A stretch of 12,374 nucleotides of DNA from Bacteroidota bacterium (GCA_023429265.1 JAEYVS010000047.1:1-12374), one strand, 5' to 3'; positions 1 to 7,445 are shown, counted from the stretch's first letter. Translations and numbers: made by a program. Notes: generated from the sequence alone by a model not told the origin.

Positions 1-267
1 AGGTTTGGAAATGCTCCTTCTCTTTACGGAACTGAAGACATCAGGAACGGCGTAGCTCAGTTTTTCACAATGATAAAGGGTTCTCGTCACGAGCTGGTCA
101 ATATCTGGGAAGGTGAAAACTCCATCGTATGGCAGGGAAAAGTATACTACACTAGACTGGATGATAAGGAAATTACCGTAGATTTCGTGAATATTTTTAA
201 CATGGAAGGTGATAAGGTTAAAGATTACCTTATCTATATCGATAATACCCCGCTATTTGCAGAATAG
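1..267 (+). CDS. NTF2/SnoaL-like fold protein, C-terminal part (5' end outside window)
   Basis: The reading frame is open from base 1 (Arg-Phe-Gly-Asn-Ala...), so the Met at base 70 is probably internal and the true start lies left of the window. The 88 visible residues have the look of the SnoaL-like/NTF2-like cone fold: a helix containing GVAQFFTMIKGSRHEL, then beta strands with VNIWEGENSIVWQGKVYYT, ITVDFVNIFNMEGDKV and a final DYLIYIDNTPLF strand. Members are small secondary-metabolism enzymes, ketosteroid-isomerase-like proteins or ligand-binding proteins of unknown role, and no catalytic residue can be assigned from this fragment. It converges on the pckG operon and ends 8 bases before a strong bidirectional hairpin. 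The family call is moderately sure; the function is unknown. Confidence 0.6.
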   Translation, partial: RFGNAPSLYGTEDIRNGVAQFFTMIKGSRHELVNIWEGENSIVWQGKVYYTRLDDKEITVDFVNIFNMEGDKVKDYLIYIDNTPLFAE

Positions 268-275
268 AATTTAAA

Positions 276-308
276 CTAAAAAAGGCGAGCAATGCTCGCC
301 TTTTTTAG
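276..308. terminator. Bidirectional rho-independent terminator
   Basis: A perfect 15-bp inverted repeat, ctaaaaaaggcgagc / gctcgccttttttag, surrounds a 3-nt loop (aat). The GC-rich core GGCGAGC is followed by six T on both strands. It lies between the convergent ends of the NTF2-like gene (267) and pckG (329) and should stop transcription in both directions. Confidence 0.93.
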
Positions 309-328
309 TATTCAAATTACTGCAGATT

Positions 329-2116
329 TTATGCATTTACAAATCTATCCTTATATGCTTCAGCTTCTTCTTTCATTTCAATGGGTAGTCTTTCACCAAG
401 CGTAGCGAAGTAGTTCTCCAGCTCACCTGCCTCCTGTAACCCCTGCTCCTTCTTGAGAGTAAATAATTGTTTCATCGTTTCTTCTGAAATATCAAGCCCG
501 CTTGTATCGATTGCGCCTTCATCAGGCAGTCTGCCGATAGGTGTTTCTGTAAAGTCATCCTTACCATTTAATCTGTCACATATCCACTTGATGACCCTGA
601 TATTGTCACCAAAGCCTGGCCACATAAACTTTCCGTTATCATCTTTCCTGAACCAATTGACATAAAATATCTTTGGAAGCTTATCCTTATCAGGAGCATT
701 CTTTCCCATCTCCAGCCAGTGATTAAAATAATCACCCATATTATACCCGCAGAATGGGAGCATAGCAAACGGGTCGTGTCTCAGCTTACCAACTGTTCCT
801 GCTGCTGCCGCGGTCATTTCAGATGAGACAGACGCACCGAGAAACACACCGTGCTGCCAGTTGAATGCCTCAGTAACCAATGGAATGAATGATGCTCTTC
901 TTCCGCCGAAAATAATTGCGGAGATTGGTACACCCTTTGGATCTTCCCACGCCGGATCTATCACCGGGCATTGTCCTGCAGGGGTCGTAAATCGTGAATT
1001 CGGGTGTGATGATGGACTTTCAGAAGACGGTGTCCAGTCATTTCCGTGCCAGTCTATAAGATGCGCAGGAGCTTCATCAGTCATTCCTTCCCACCATACA
1101 TCACCGTCATCCGTCAGAGCCACATTTGTAAAAATAGAATTTTCCTTCATAGTATCCATTGCATTTGCATTGGTCTTATATGATGTTCCCGGAGCAACAC
1201 CAAAGAATCCGGCTTCAGGATTGATCGCGTACAATCTGCCGTCTTCACCAAATTTCATCCACGCTATGTCATCCCCTACCGTTTCCACTTTCCAGCCGGG
1301 AAGTGTAGGACTAAGCATCGCAAGATTTGTCTTTCCGCACGCGCTCGGAAAAGCCGCAGCAATATATTTCTTCTCGCCTTCCGGAGATGTAATACCCACT
1401 ATGAGCATATGCTCCGCAAGCCACCCTTGTTCTTTTGCCATGTAGGACGCAATCCTCAATGCAAAACACTTTTTACCTAATAACGCATTGCCGCCATATC
1501 CGCTGCCGTATGAGACTATACTCTTGTCTTCCGGGAAATGCACTATATACTTCGTGGCATTGCAGGGCCAGGTTACATCTGCTTGCCCTTCTTCCAATGG
1601 GTAACCCACAGAGTGAAGACATTTTACAAAATCTCCGTCGCCGAGTACAGCCAGAACCTTTTTTCCTATCCTGGTCATTATTCTCATATTCAGAACTACG
1701 TATGGAGAATCAGAAAGCTCCACGCCGATATGGGATATATCCGACCCTAATGGTCCCATGCTGTATGGAATTACGTACATTGTTCTGCCCTTCATTGCTC
1801 CATCCATTAGCCCTGTAAGGGTCTTTCTCATCTCTGTTGGATCACTCCAGTTATTAGTTGGACCTGCATCTATTTGCTTTTGTGTACAGATATATGTTCT
1901 GTCTTCAACTCTTGCCACATCACTGGGATCTGACCTTACCAGATAGCTGTTCGGTCTTTTCTCGTCATTTAATTTAGTAAATGATCCGTTTTCAATGCAA
2001 AGCTTTATAAGTTCTTCCGCTTCCTCATCGGATCCGTTACACCAATGAATTTTATCAGGCTTGCAAAGCTGAGCAGCTTCCTCCACCCATGCTTTGAGCT
2101 TTTGATTCTCAGTCAT
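329..2116 (-). CDS. pckG: Phosphoenolpyruvate carboxykinase (GTP)
   Basis: This enzyme interconverts oxaloacetate + GTP and phosphoenolpyruvate + GDP + CO2 in the cytoplasm. It is the entry to gluconeogenesis, or an anaplerotic step run in reverse. The 595-residue length is typical of the GTP class. The sequence shows the GSGYGGNALLGKK segment (about 204-216), the kinase-1a/P-loop FPSACGKTNLAM (256-267) with the reactive Cys259, the metal-binding kinase-2 motif VGDDIAW (280-286), NPEAGFFGVAPG (299-310), FGGRRAS (403-409) and NWFRKDDNGKFMWPGFGDN (487-505), which belongs to the guanine-pocket region. These are GTP-class, not ATP-class, motifs. The ATG at 2116 is preceded by GGAGT (2121-2125) four bases upstream. 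It is the last gene of a probable queC/AI-2E/pckG operon, 33 bases after the permease stop. Nothing looks broken. Confidence 0.97.
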   Translation of the reverse strand: MTENQKLKAWVEEAAQLCKPDKIHWCNGSDEEAEELIKLCIENGSFTKLNDEKRPNSYLVRSDPSDVARVEDRTYICTQKQIDAGPTNNWSDPTEMRKTLTGLMDGAMKGRTMYVIPYSMGPLGSDISHIGVELSDSPYVVLNMRIMTRIGKKVLAVLGDGDFVKCLHSVGYPLEEGQADVTWPCNATKYIVHFPEDKSIVSYGSGYGGNALLGKKCFALRIASYMAKEQGWLAEHMLIVGITSPEGEKKYIAAAFPSACGKTNLAMLSPTLPGWKVETVGDDIAWMKFGEDGRLYAINPEAGFFGVAPGTSYKTNANAMDTMKENSIFTNVALTDDGDVWWEGMTDEAPAHLIDWHGNDWTPSSESPSSHPNSRFTTPAGQCPVIDPAWEDPKGVPISAIIFGGRRASFIPLVTEAFNWQHGVFLGASVSSEMTAAAAGTVGKLRHDPFAMLPFCGYNMGDYFNHWLEMGKNAPDKDKLPKIFYVNWFRKDDNGKFMWPGFGDNIRVIKWICDRLNGKDDFTETPIGRLPDEGAIDTSGLDISEETMKQLFTLKKEQGLQEAGELENYFATLGERLPIEMKEEAEAYKDRFVNA

Positions 2117-2149
2117 TTTTACTCCATTTATTAGGTTAATGTATTATTT

Positions 2150-3265
2150 CTATATTAATTTTTCTACGTCTTTAGGTTCACTTATTTCAGTAAACATTTT
2201 CGATGTCAGATTATAACTCATCATAATGCCAATTGGTCTGGTCTGCTCAAAATTCATCAATACTATCTTTATCATGCTCATAATCGGATAAGCAAGTATC
2301 ATTCCCACAATACCCCATACATATCCCCAGAATAACAGCGAAACAAGTAATAATATCGGGCTGAGATCGAGCTGGTCACCCAATACTTTGGGCTCCACCA
2401 TATTCCCTTTGACATTCTGCACAACCACCAGCAATCCTACAATAAAGAACGGATATAAAAACTCGCTGAATTGAAATATCATCGCGAATCCTATAAACAC
2501 CGTTACAACAATTGAACCTATGTATGGAATGTAATCAGTAATAAAGAACAGGAATGCCCACATAAAAGCAAACTCCACGCCTGCTACTACCAGAATAATC
2601 CAGACTACAATTGCCTGCGCTAATGACAGAAGCGTCTTACCTACAATGTATTTTCTTACATCGTGAAAGATGTCTGTGAATGTCTTGTAAAGAGCAACAG
2701 CTTTTTCCTGGTTGAAAGCTTTCACTATTCTTCTGCGGATGCTTCCAAATTCAGATAAAAGGAAAATTACATAAATTAAAATGAGAATGAAATTACTGAA
2801 TATGTTCAGTACTCCTGAAAATATTCCGGTCACAGTTCCTGTCACGCTGCTTTCGTGCAGGAGGTTTTGGAGTTGTAATGACTCCTTAAAGCTCTCCGTC
2901 TGTTCGGGGGAAATATTAAGCATCATCACCACGCTATTGTAAAGCTCCACAAACTTTGTCTCATAATACTGGGAGTTTTCGGTGAATGAATTTATTCCCG
3001 CGTAAACAAATACACTGGTTATATTGGATATTACGATAATTATTAATATGATGATGATGATTGCAATAAATCCGGGTATTTTCTTTGATCTCATCAATCT
3101 GTAGAATGGCTGGAATAGTAAAGCTATGAAGACTGCTATTACCAGCGGTACTAGTATGCTCTGCAGCTCCTTCAATACAAATACAGCAAATCCGACCACA
3201 AATGCAGACGCGATAAAGGTTAGTATTTTTAAATACTTGGTATTTTCAGGAGATTTAGTAGTCAT
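2150..3265 (-). CDS. AI-2E family transporter (PerM/TqsA-type permease)
   Basis: This is a polytopic inner-membrane protein of 371 residues, the usual family length. Hydrophobic segments lie at about 13-31, 36-52, 64-88, 150-172, 206-228, 232-268, 272-283 and 303-330. A hydrophilic loop (about 92-148) falls between the third and fourth, as in the family. Signature stretches are ITDYIPYIGSIV (242-253) and the C-terminal run N284...EPKVLGDQLDLSPILLL with FWGYVWGIVGMILAYP (312-327). Family members include the AI-2 exporter TqsA and Na+/H+ antiporter-like proteins; the substrate here cannot be told. Its ATG overlaps the queC stop by four bases (ATGA, 3262-3265), which suggests translational coupling. 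pckG follows after 33 bases. Confidence 0.9.
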   Translation of the reverse strand: MTTKSPENTKYLKILTFIASAFVVGFAVFVLKELQSILVPLVIAVFIALLFQPFYRLMRSKKIPGFIAIIIIILIIIVISNITSVFVYAGINSFTENSQYYETKFVELYNSVVMMLNISPEQTESFKESLQLQNLLHESSVTGTVTGIFSGVLNIFSNFILILIYVIFLLSEFGSIRRRIVKAFNQEKAVALYKTFTDIFHDVRKYIVGKTLLSLAQAIVVWIILVVAGVEFAFMWAFLFFITDYIPYIGSIVVTVFIGFAMIFQFSEFLYPFFIVGLLVVVQNVKGNMVEPKVLGDQLDLSPILLLVSLLFWGYVWGIVGMILAYPIMSMIKIVLMNFEQTRPIGIMMSYNLTSKMFTEISEPKDVEKLI

Positions 3266-3948
3266 CCGGCAATTATCTTATACTTGATTGGGTCTTCAAT
3301 ACCTGCTTGCTTAAACCCTCTGAGCCTGAGAGCGCAGCTGTCGCATTCACCGCACGCGATATCATTACTCTTATAACAAGACCACGAAAGATGAAGCGGC
3401 GCATTCATTTCTTTGGATCTTAAAACTATGTCTTTTTTGGAAAAATTTATTATCGGAGTTTCTACCCTGATTCTGCTGTCCGGTTTTGTACCTTTTTCTA
3501 TCATTGTATTAAATGCATAAAAAAATTCCTTCCGGCAGTCCGGGTATCCGCTTGAATCATCCTCCACCGCTCCAATATATATTTTATGAGCTCCTATCAC
3601 CTCAGCCCAGCTCACTGCTATCGATAATATGTTTGCATTTCTAAAAGGAACATAGCTCGTAGGTATCTCATCTGAATCAAGCTCTGCTTCAGAAACATCC
3701 ATTCTATCGTCAGTCAATGATGACCCGCCAATATCCTTCAAATGTGAAATATCTACTATCAGTCTTTTTTGAACTCCATAGTAGTCAGCTATGTCATTGA
3801 ATGCTCTTAATTCCCGCTCCTGGGTTCTTTGGCCGTAATTTACGTGTAGAAAGGCAGTCTCAGATTCTTTTCCAGCATATGCTGCAGTCAGAGCGCTATC
3901 CATCCCTCCGCTCACTAAAACTATCGCTATATCTGTTTCTTGTATCAC
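3262..3948 (-). CDS. queC: 7-cyano-7-deazaguanine (preQ0) synthase
   Basis: QueC uses ATP and ammonia to turn 7-carboxy-7-deazaguanine into preQ0, the precursor of queuosine in tRNA. At 228 residues it has normal length. Visible are the PP-loop ATP-binding motif LVSGGMDSAL (11-20), the SYVPFRNANILSIA segment (98-111), EDDSSGYPDCRKEFF (129-143) and the zinc site Cys191, Cys199, Cys202, Cys205. The start is a GTG at 3946-3948. The codon directly before it is an in-frame TAG, so no longer start exists. No good Shine-Dalgarno sequence precedes the GTG. It is first in a probable operon with the AI-2E permease and pckG. No other queuosine genes are present in this window. Confidence 0.96.
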   Translation of the reverse strand: MIQETDIAIVLVSGGMDSALTAAYAGKESETAFLHVNYGQRTQERELRAFNDIADYYGVQKRLIVDISHLKDIGGSSLTDDRMDVSEAELDSDEIPTSYVPFRNANILSIAVSWAEVIGAHKIYIGAVEDDSSGYPDCRKEFFYAFNTMIEKGTKPDSRIRVETPIINFSKKDIVLRSKEMNAPLHLSWSCYKSNDIACGECDSCALRLRGFKQAGIEDPIKYKIIAG

Positions 3949-4159
3949 CTATATTGCAAAAGCTTAAAATTACGTAATATTAGCCATAATTTACAGTCTG
4001 TTTTTTCTTCTTAAATATCAATAAATACATTAGTTTCCTGTAATTCTTCATACCCTGATGAATTTTTTATTTGGCGGGGCATTTTTATGAACTTTTTGAA
4101 TCCTCAAAAGGTTGTATATTTTATCATAAACCAAAAAAATCAATAAGGGAATACACAAA
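3949..4159. promoter_or_regulatory. Divergent intergenic region of queC and the redoxin gene
   Basis: These 211 AT-rich bases must carry the promoters of both divergent units. On the plus strand, TTGAAT (4096-4101) and several TA-rich hexamers (for example TATATT 4115-4120, TATCAT 4122-4127) are present, but no pair has ideal spacing, so the redoxin promoter cannot be fixed. A Bacteroidota-style TTTG (4095-4098) with TAtaTTTT (4115-4122) is an alternative reading. A 10-bp palindrome, ATTACGTAAT (3969-3978), lies 21 bases from the queC start. No riboswitch fold was recognised. Confidence 0.35.
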
Positions 4160-4744
4160 ATGAACAAGATCTATTCTTTACTTTTAGCTTTTTTTGTAGT
4201 GTTTGCATTTGCCGGTTCAGCTGTTTCTTCTGACGGAGTTGGAGCAGGTGACCAGGTAGCTGATTTTTCAATCACCAATTTCGATGGCAATACCTATACT
4301 TTGAGTACTTCAGGGGGTAATGCTACGGTTGTTATGTTCTGGTCAACAGAATGTCCTTTTGTTCAGCCGTATACTGACAGAATTAACGCTCTTGCTAAAG
4401 AGTTTGGTTCAAGAGGTATTGTATTCTGGGGAATTAATGCCAATAATACTGAAAGCGTAGAGGATGTAAAAAATCACGCTGAGGAAAAAGGATATATTTT
4501 CCCAATGTTAAGAGACGTAAACAATGTTGTCGCTGACCAGTTCGGTGCGCAAAGAACACCGGAAGTATATGTTATCGATAATAATACAATGACTGTTGTA
4601 TACCACGGCAGAATTGATGATGACAAGGAAGCTTCAAAAGTAACTTCAGAAGATCTGAAAAATGCTTTGAATCAATTCCTTAATGGTGATGCTATCACTG
4701 TTTCTGAGACCAAAGCTTTCGGATGCACGATTAAAAGAAACTAA
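4160..4744 (+). CDS. Exported thioredoxin-fold redoxin of PRX_like1 type
   Basis: This is a 194-residue protein with a clear signal peptide (residues 1-23, hydrophobic core SLLLAFFVVFAFAG), so it acts in the periplasm or outside. The mature part begins with the redoxin/AhpC-TSA strand pattern VGAGDQVADFSITNFDG. It continues with MFWSTECPFVQPY, where Cys65 sits at the thioredoxin active site, but the second CXXC cysteine is replaced (C-P-F-V). The cis-proline loop is QRTPEVYVID (Pro134). A second, C-terminal Cys189 lies in TKAFGCTIK, a tail I associate with the PRX_like1 group of redoxins; it may resolve a disulfide with Cys65. The likely activity is thiol oxidoreductase or peroxidase, with substrate unknown. 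AAGGGA (4145-4150), nine bases before the ATG, supports the start. A hairpin terminator follows the stop codon. Confidence 0.85.
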   Translation: MNKIYSLLLAFFVVFAFAGSAVSSDGVGAGDQVADFSITNFDGNTYTLSTSGGNATVVMFWSTECPFVQPYTDRINALAKEFGSRGIVFWGINANNTESVEDVKNHAEEKGYIFPMLRDVNNVVADQFGAQRTPEVYVIDNNTMTVVYHGRIDDDKEASKVTSEDLKNALNQFLNGDAITVSETKAFGCTIKRN

Positions 4745-4758
4745 AATCAAACAAGTTT

Positions 4759-4783
4759 GCCCGGTAAATATCATTTGCCGGGC
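4759..4783 (+). terminator. Hairpin terminator after the redoxin gene
   Basis: GCCCGGTAAA (4759-4768) pairs with TTTGCCGGGC (4774-4783) as a 10-bp stem with one G-T pair and a 5-nt loop. A short T-rich run, TTTATTATAT, follows. It lies 14 bases after the redoxin stop and only 14 bases before the next ATG. The weak T tract suggests partial termination, so some read-through into the downstream gene is possible. Confidence 0.75.
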
Positions 4784-4797
4784 TTTATTATATCCAT

Positions 4798-5283
4798 ATG
4801 AAAACATTCCTCATTCTCATTACATTTCTGATTATAAGTTCACAAAATCTATATTCACAGCAATTACTCCCTGCAAATGCGACTACTCTTGACAGCATTC
4901 GTGACGCAAATAAGGGCAAAGTACTCCTCATTAATCTATGGGCTTTCTGGTGCGCTCCCTGTAAGGAAGAGTTTCCGGAACTGATTCAATTGAGGAAAGA
5001 TTATAACGACATAGATTTTGAGCTGATATTTTTAACGCTGGATTTCGGTGATGCCCTTGAAAACGAAACTATCCCATATCTTAAATCACAGGGAGTGGAT
5101 TTTACATCCTACTATAATAACTTCGAAAAAGACGAACAGCTTATAAACTATATGGATATAAACTGGGATGGCGGCATACCGGGTACCTTTATTTACACTA
5201 AAGAAGGTAAGCTGGCTTATTCAATGATAGGAAAACGGACTTATGAAGACTTTGATAAGGCGGTCAAAAAACTGCTGAATTGA
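4798..5283 (+). CDS. Exported TlpA-like thioredoxin
   Basis: This 161-residue thioredoxin-fold protein has an N-terminal signal sequence (about 1-20, LILITFLIISS). The active site is NLWAFWCAPCKEEFP, with Cys52 and Cys55 in WCAPC, and the cis-proline is in GGIPGTF (Pro128). The pattern fits TlpA/ResA-type reductases, which reduce disulfides in periplasmic proteins such as apocytochromes or copper-site proteins; the client here is not evident. No Shine-Dalgarno sequence precedes the ATG. TATTAT (4786-4791), seven bases upstream, could be a -10 element of a nearly leaderless transcript, or the gene may depend on read-through from the redoxin gene. It converges on the copper-enzyme gene nirK1, and a strong hairpin separates the two. 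Confidence 0.88.
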   Translation: MKTFLILITFLIISSQNLYSQQLLPANATTLDSIRDANKGKVLLINLWAFWCAPCKEEFPELIQLRKDYNDIDFELIFLTLDFGDALENETIPYLKSQGVDFTSYYNNFEKDEQLINYMDINWDGGIPGTFIYTKEGKLAYSMIGKRTYEDFDKAVKKLLN

Positions 5284-5303
5284 ACTATTTTCGGGTTTTA
5301 TGA

Positions 5304-5337
5304 AAAAGGGAGCAAATCACCTGATTTGCTCCCTTTT
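5304..5337. terminator. Bidirectional rho-independent terminator
   Basis: A perfect 16-bp inverted repeat, aaaagggagcaaatca (5304-5319) and its complement (5322-5337), encloses a 2-nt turn. T runs follow on both strands. It lies between the convergent ends of the TlpA-like gene (5283) and nirK1 (5347) and probably serves both. Confidence 0.92.
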
Positions 5338-5346
5338 ATGTTGTAA

Positions 5347-7053
5347 TTATGCAATAGCCTCTCTATACCGGGTTCGTATTGACCTGACATAAAAGAGAAC
5401 TACCAATAAAACGAAGAATGATAAAATAATGAGACCAATTAACCATACATTTGCTGTTGAATTTCCGCCGCCGGGAGAGTCGACTACTTTTACAATGCCT
5501 CTCATATATGGGTGTGGAGTACACATATATTTGTACTCACCTTGTTCGTCAAGGATTGCCTCATATGATTCTGTATGAGCAAGCATCTCAGAGCCGAATG
5601 GTTCGGGTGATTCGTATGATATTACGTTATGAATCCCTGAAAATTCCCCTTCCATATATGAAAATACATCTTCATTTACCCATCTTACTTTTGTTCCGGG
5701 GGTAACCTGGATAACTTTGGGATAAAATGAGTTGCCAATGATCTTTACAGTTACCTCTTTTACACTCTCGTCATATACTACGGGGATATCGACATCAGGA
5801 CTTCCCGGCTCGAATGGTGAGATGGTCCTGGTGGATTTTTCTTTTATCTCTGCCATTTCTTCAGGAGTATACGTAGGTCCGTCACCATTTACTACAGCAG
5901 GTGTACTTGCGCTGTCATCACATACTATTAAACCTATCGCTCCCCTGTCAGTTGAACCAACTGCGTGGGTTAGCATTGTATATGCGCCTTCATCAGGTGG
6001 CATTCTGAATTCTATTACCCAGGAATCAGCCGGTCCTGCCGTTACCGTCTGTCCGCCCGGGAGTATCGCGTCAGGATTACCCTGCCAGTACACATAGTCC
6101 CATATTATACCGACGATATGGAAGGTTGATAGGAGATTAGGTCCTGTATTTAAAAAGTATATTCTTACGTAGTCACCTGGTTTTGCCTTTATGGGCTCTT
6201 CCACATAACGAAATATCTTCCCATTGAAAGTAACATACATCGGGTCGCCGGACACTGCATCTTTACCGCTTGCATAAAATTCGTGCTGGTTAAGATATAT
6301 TTCCAGGTCAGGAGGTTTGTTTAGCATCTCTTCGAGTCGGTATTTCTTCTTTGGCTTTACTACCATCATTCCGTATTGACCAAATATTATATGCATTGGA
6401 ATCGCGTGGCCGCCGGGCGCGCAGTGATACATATATACTCCGGGAGTATTCACCTGGAATACCATTGTCCTGCTCTCATCCGGAGGAATTTTTCCTAAAT
6501 ATTTTGAAGTCTGGGTATATGCGGCGTGAATGGACGCTCCGTGAGGCACATTCCCCTTATTGTTTATTGTAAACTCTACTATGTCACCTTCTTCCACTAT
6601 TATTGTGGGACCGGGTATGGTTCCGTTCGTTACAAACCCCTTATACATAACCCCATTCCCGAGGTATACTTCTCCTTCAAAGAGATCTATGCTCACCTTC
6701 TTTGTTGGGGGTGTATCCTGTGGAACATAACTGGTAGGTGGAAGCGGAAGACCTTTATCCCTGTTCATTATGCTTATAAACTCGCCGTCCTGCTTGGATA
6801 CCTGGACATTGGTATTTCCTTTAGGCATTGTGACTACAGAGTTATTTACGTTTTCTGAATATTTAGAGCCAGCAGATTCAAAGTTATTTATCGTACCAAG
6901 CAGCTCTTTGGCTACAAGCGTATTTTCCCTGCTTGTCGTCAATTCATCATAGAATCCGGTATTACACCTCGGACATGCGTATAGATCAATAGTAGTAATT
7001 AAAGGAAATATGATGAGCAATGTGATCCTTAACAACATTTTTACGTTTTTCAT
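5347..7053 (-). CDS. NirK-like three-cupredoxin copper protein, copy 1, membrane-anchored
   Basis: This 568-residue protein resembles copper nitrite reductase (nitrite to NO) with an added C-terminal plastocyanin-like domain. In order it has a signal peptide (1-26), a conserved CPRCN mini-domain (Cys27, Cys30; about 27-57), a linker, NirK domain 1 (about 118-235), domain 2 (about 248-380), a third cupredoxin (about 432-525) and a C-terminal membrane helix (about 536-556). Hand alignment gives type 1 ligands His171, Cys211, His221 with Gln226 in the axial Met place. Type 2 ligands are His176, His210 and His363. The catalytic Asp98 and His255 of classical NirK (Alcaligenes numbering) correspond to Ser174 and Ile317. 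The third domain has its own blue-copper site: His475, Cys511, His514, Met517. GAGGAT (7061-7066), seven bases before the ATG, fixes the start. It follows smp1 by 24 bases in a ric-smp1-nirK1 operon. The fold is certain; the reaction is not. Confidence 0.88.
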   Translation of the reverse strand: MKNVKMLLRITLLIIFPLITTIDLYACPRCNTGFYDELTTSRENTLVAKELLGTINNFESAGSKYSENVNNSVVTMPKGNTNVQVSKQDGEFISIMNRDKGLPLPPTSYVPQDTPPTKKVSIDLFEGEVYLGNGVMYKGFVTNGTIPGPTIIVEEGDIVEFTINNKGNVPHGASIHAAYTQTSKYLGKIPPDESRTMVFQVNTPGVYMYHCAPGGHAIPMHIIFGQYGMMVVKPKKKYRLEEMLNKPPDLEIYLNQHEFYASGKDAVSGDPMYVTFNGKIFRYVEEPIKAKPGDYVRIYFLNTGPNLLSTFHIVGIIWDYVYWQGNPDAILPGGQTVTAGPADSWVIEFRMPPDEGAYTMLTHAVGSTDRGAIGLIVCDDSASTPAVVNGDGPTYTPEEMAEIKEKSTRTISPFEPGSPDVDIPVVYDESVKEVTVKIIGNSFYPKVIQVTPGTKVRWVNEDVFSYMEGEFSGIHNVISYESPEPFGSEMLAHTESYEAILDEQGEYKYMCTPHPYMRGIVKVVDSPGGGNSTANVWLIGLIILSFFVLLVVLFYVRSIRTRYREAIA

Positions 7054-7077
7054 TATTAAAATCCTCGTGAATTTAAA

Positions 7078-7428
7078 TTATATCATTAAAAAGAATAGTA
7101 TTATGTACATTAACACCATTGTTATAGTCAGATAATATATCAGATCTAAACCTCTTAGGTCTATTATCGCTGCTCCTCCGGTGCTGGAAATATTATGTTG
7201 CCTCATATTCTTGACCGGCAAAACAATAGCGGTACTTGTTTTAGGCTCTTCTTTACCATAAAAGAACAAGCCCATAAATATTACGAATATTAGCAGCAGT
7301 AATCCATAACCTGCGTAGGCTGAGTATAAACTTGGTTCACTTTTAAGAGTATTCGTCTGAGAATTAAGTAATCCGGGTAATAAGCTTATACCTGCTATTG
7401 TTACTATTTTAAAGATTATTTTTTTCAT
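7078..7428 (-). CDS. Small secreted/membrane protein of the NirK-like cassette, copy 1 (smp1)
   Basis: I do not recognise a named family. From the ATG at 7428 the protein has 116 residues. A signal-like segment (1-23, IVTIAGISLLPGLL) is followed by a short polar stretch and a membrane helix containing YAGYGLLLLIFVIFMGLFFYG (about 37-57). A polar loop of about 35 residues and a C-terminal helix of about 20 residues come next. I prefer this start to the upstream ATG at 7458 because AAGGAT/AGGAA precede it and because 7458 would overlap the end of ric. The first helix shares AGYGLLLL and FVIF with the second copy at 10055. It sits directly before nirK1 (24 bases), so it may be an assembly, anchoring or electron-transfer partner; this is inferred from the conserved pairing only. 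Confidence 0.8.
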   Translation of the reverse strand: MKKIIFKIVTIAGISLLPGLLNSQTNTLKSEPSLYSAYAGYGLLLLIFVIFMGLFFYGKEEPKTSTAIVLPVKNMRQHNISSTGGAAIIDLRGLDLIYYLTITMVLMYIILFFLMI

Positions 7429-7445
7429 GTTCCTATATCCTTTTG

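Noticed and set aside
861..1445. 194-codon open frame on + opposite pckG, and the other plus-strand frames at 1435-1946
   Set aside because: They lie fully antisense to a textbook PEPCK, show no protein family pattern and have no ribosome site; they are shadows of its codon bias.
4046..4076. Imperfect hairpin ATTCTTCA/TGATGAAT followed by T run as a terminator
   Set aside because: It has a mismatch in an eight-pair stem and no gene on + ends before it.
3949..4100. preQ1 riboswitch upstream of queC
   Set aside because: No C-rich loop hairpin with the A-rich tail expected for preQ1 aptamers could be found on the minus strand.
5732..6097. Plus-strand open frames antisense to both NirK-like genes (also 6351-6952 and 9215-9939)
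   Set aside because: They recur opposite conserved minus-strand coding sequence, with unrelated compositions and no domain pattern.
6964..6978. CXXC near the NirK-like N-terminus as a heme c site
   Set aside because: The motif is CPRCN, with no histidine after the second cysteine, in both copies.
6960..6990. Lipoprotein signal (LYAC) in nirK1
   Set aside because: Tyr at the -2 position is unusual and the second copy has AKSC there, so a lipobox is not conserved; the proteins have a C-terminal membrane helix anyway.
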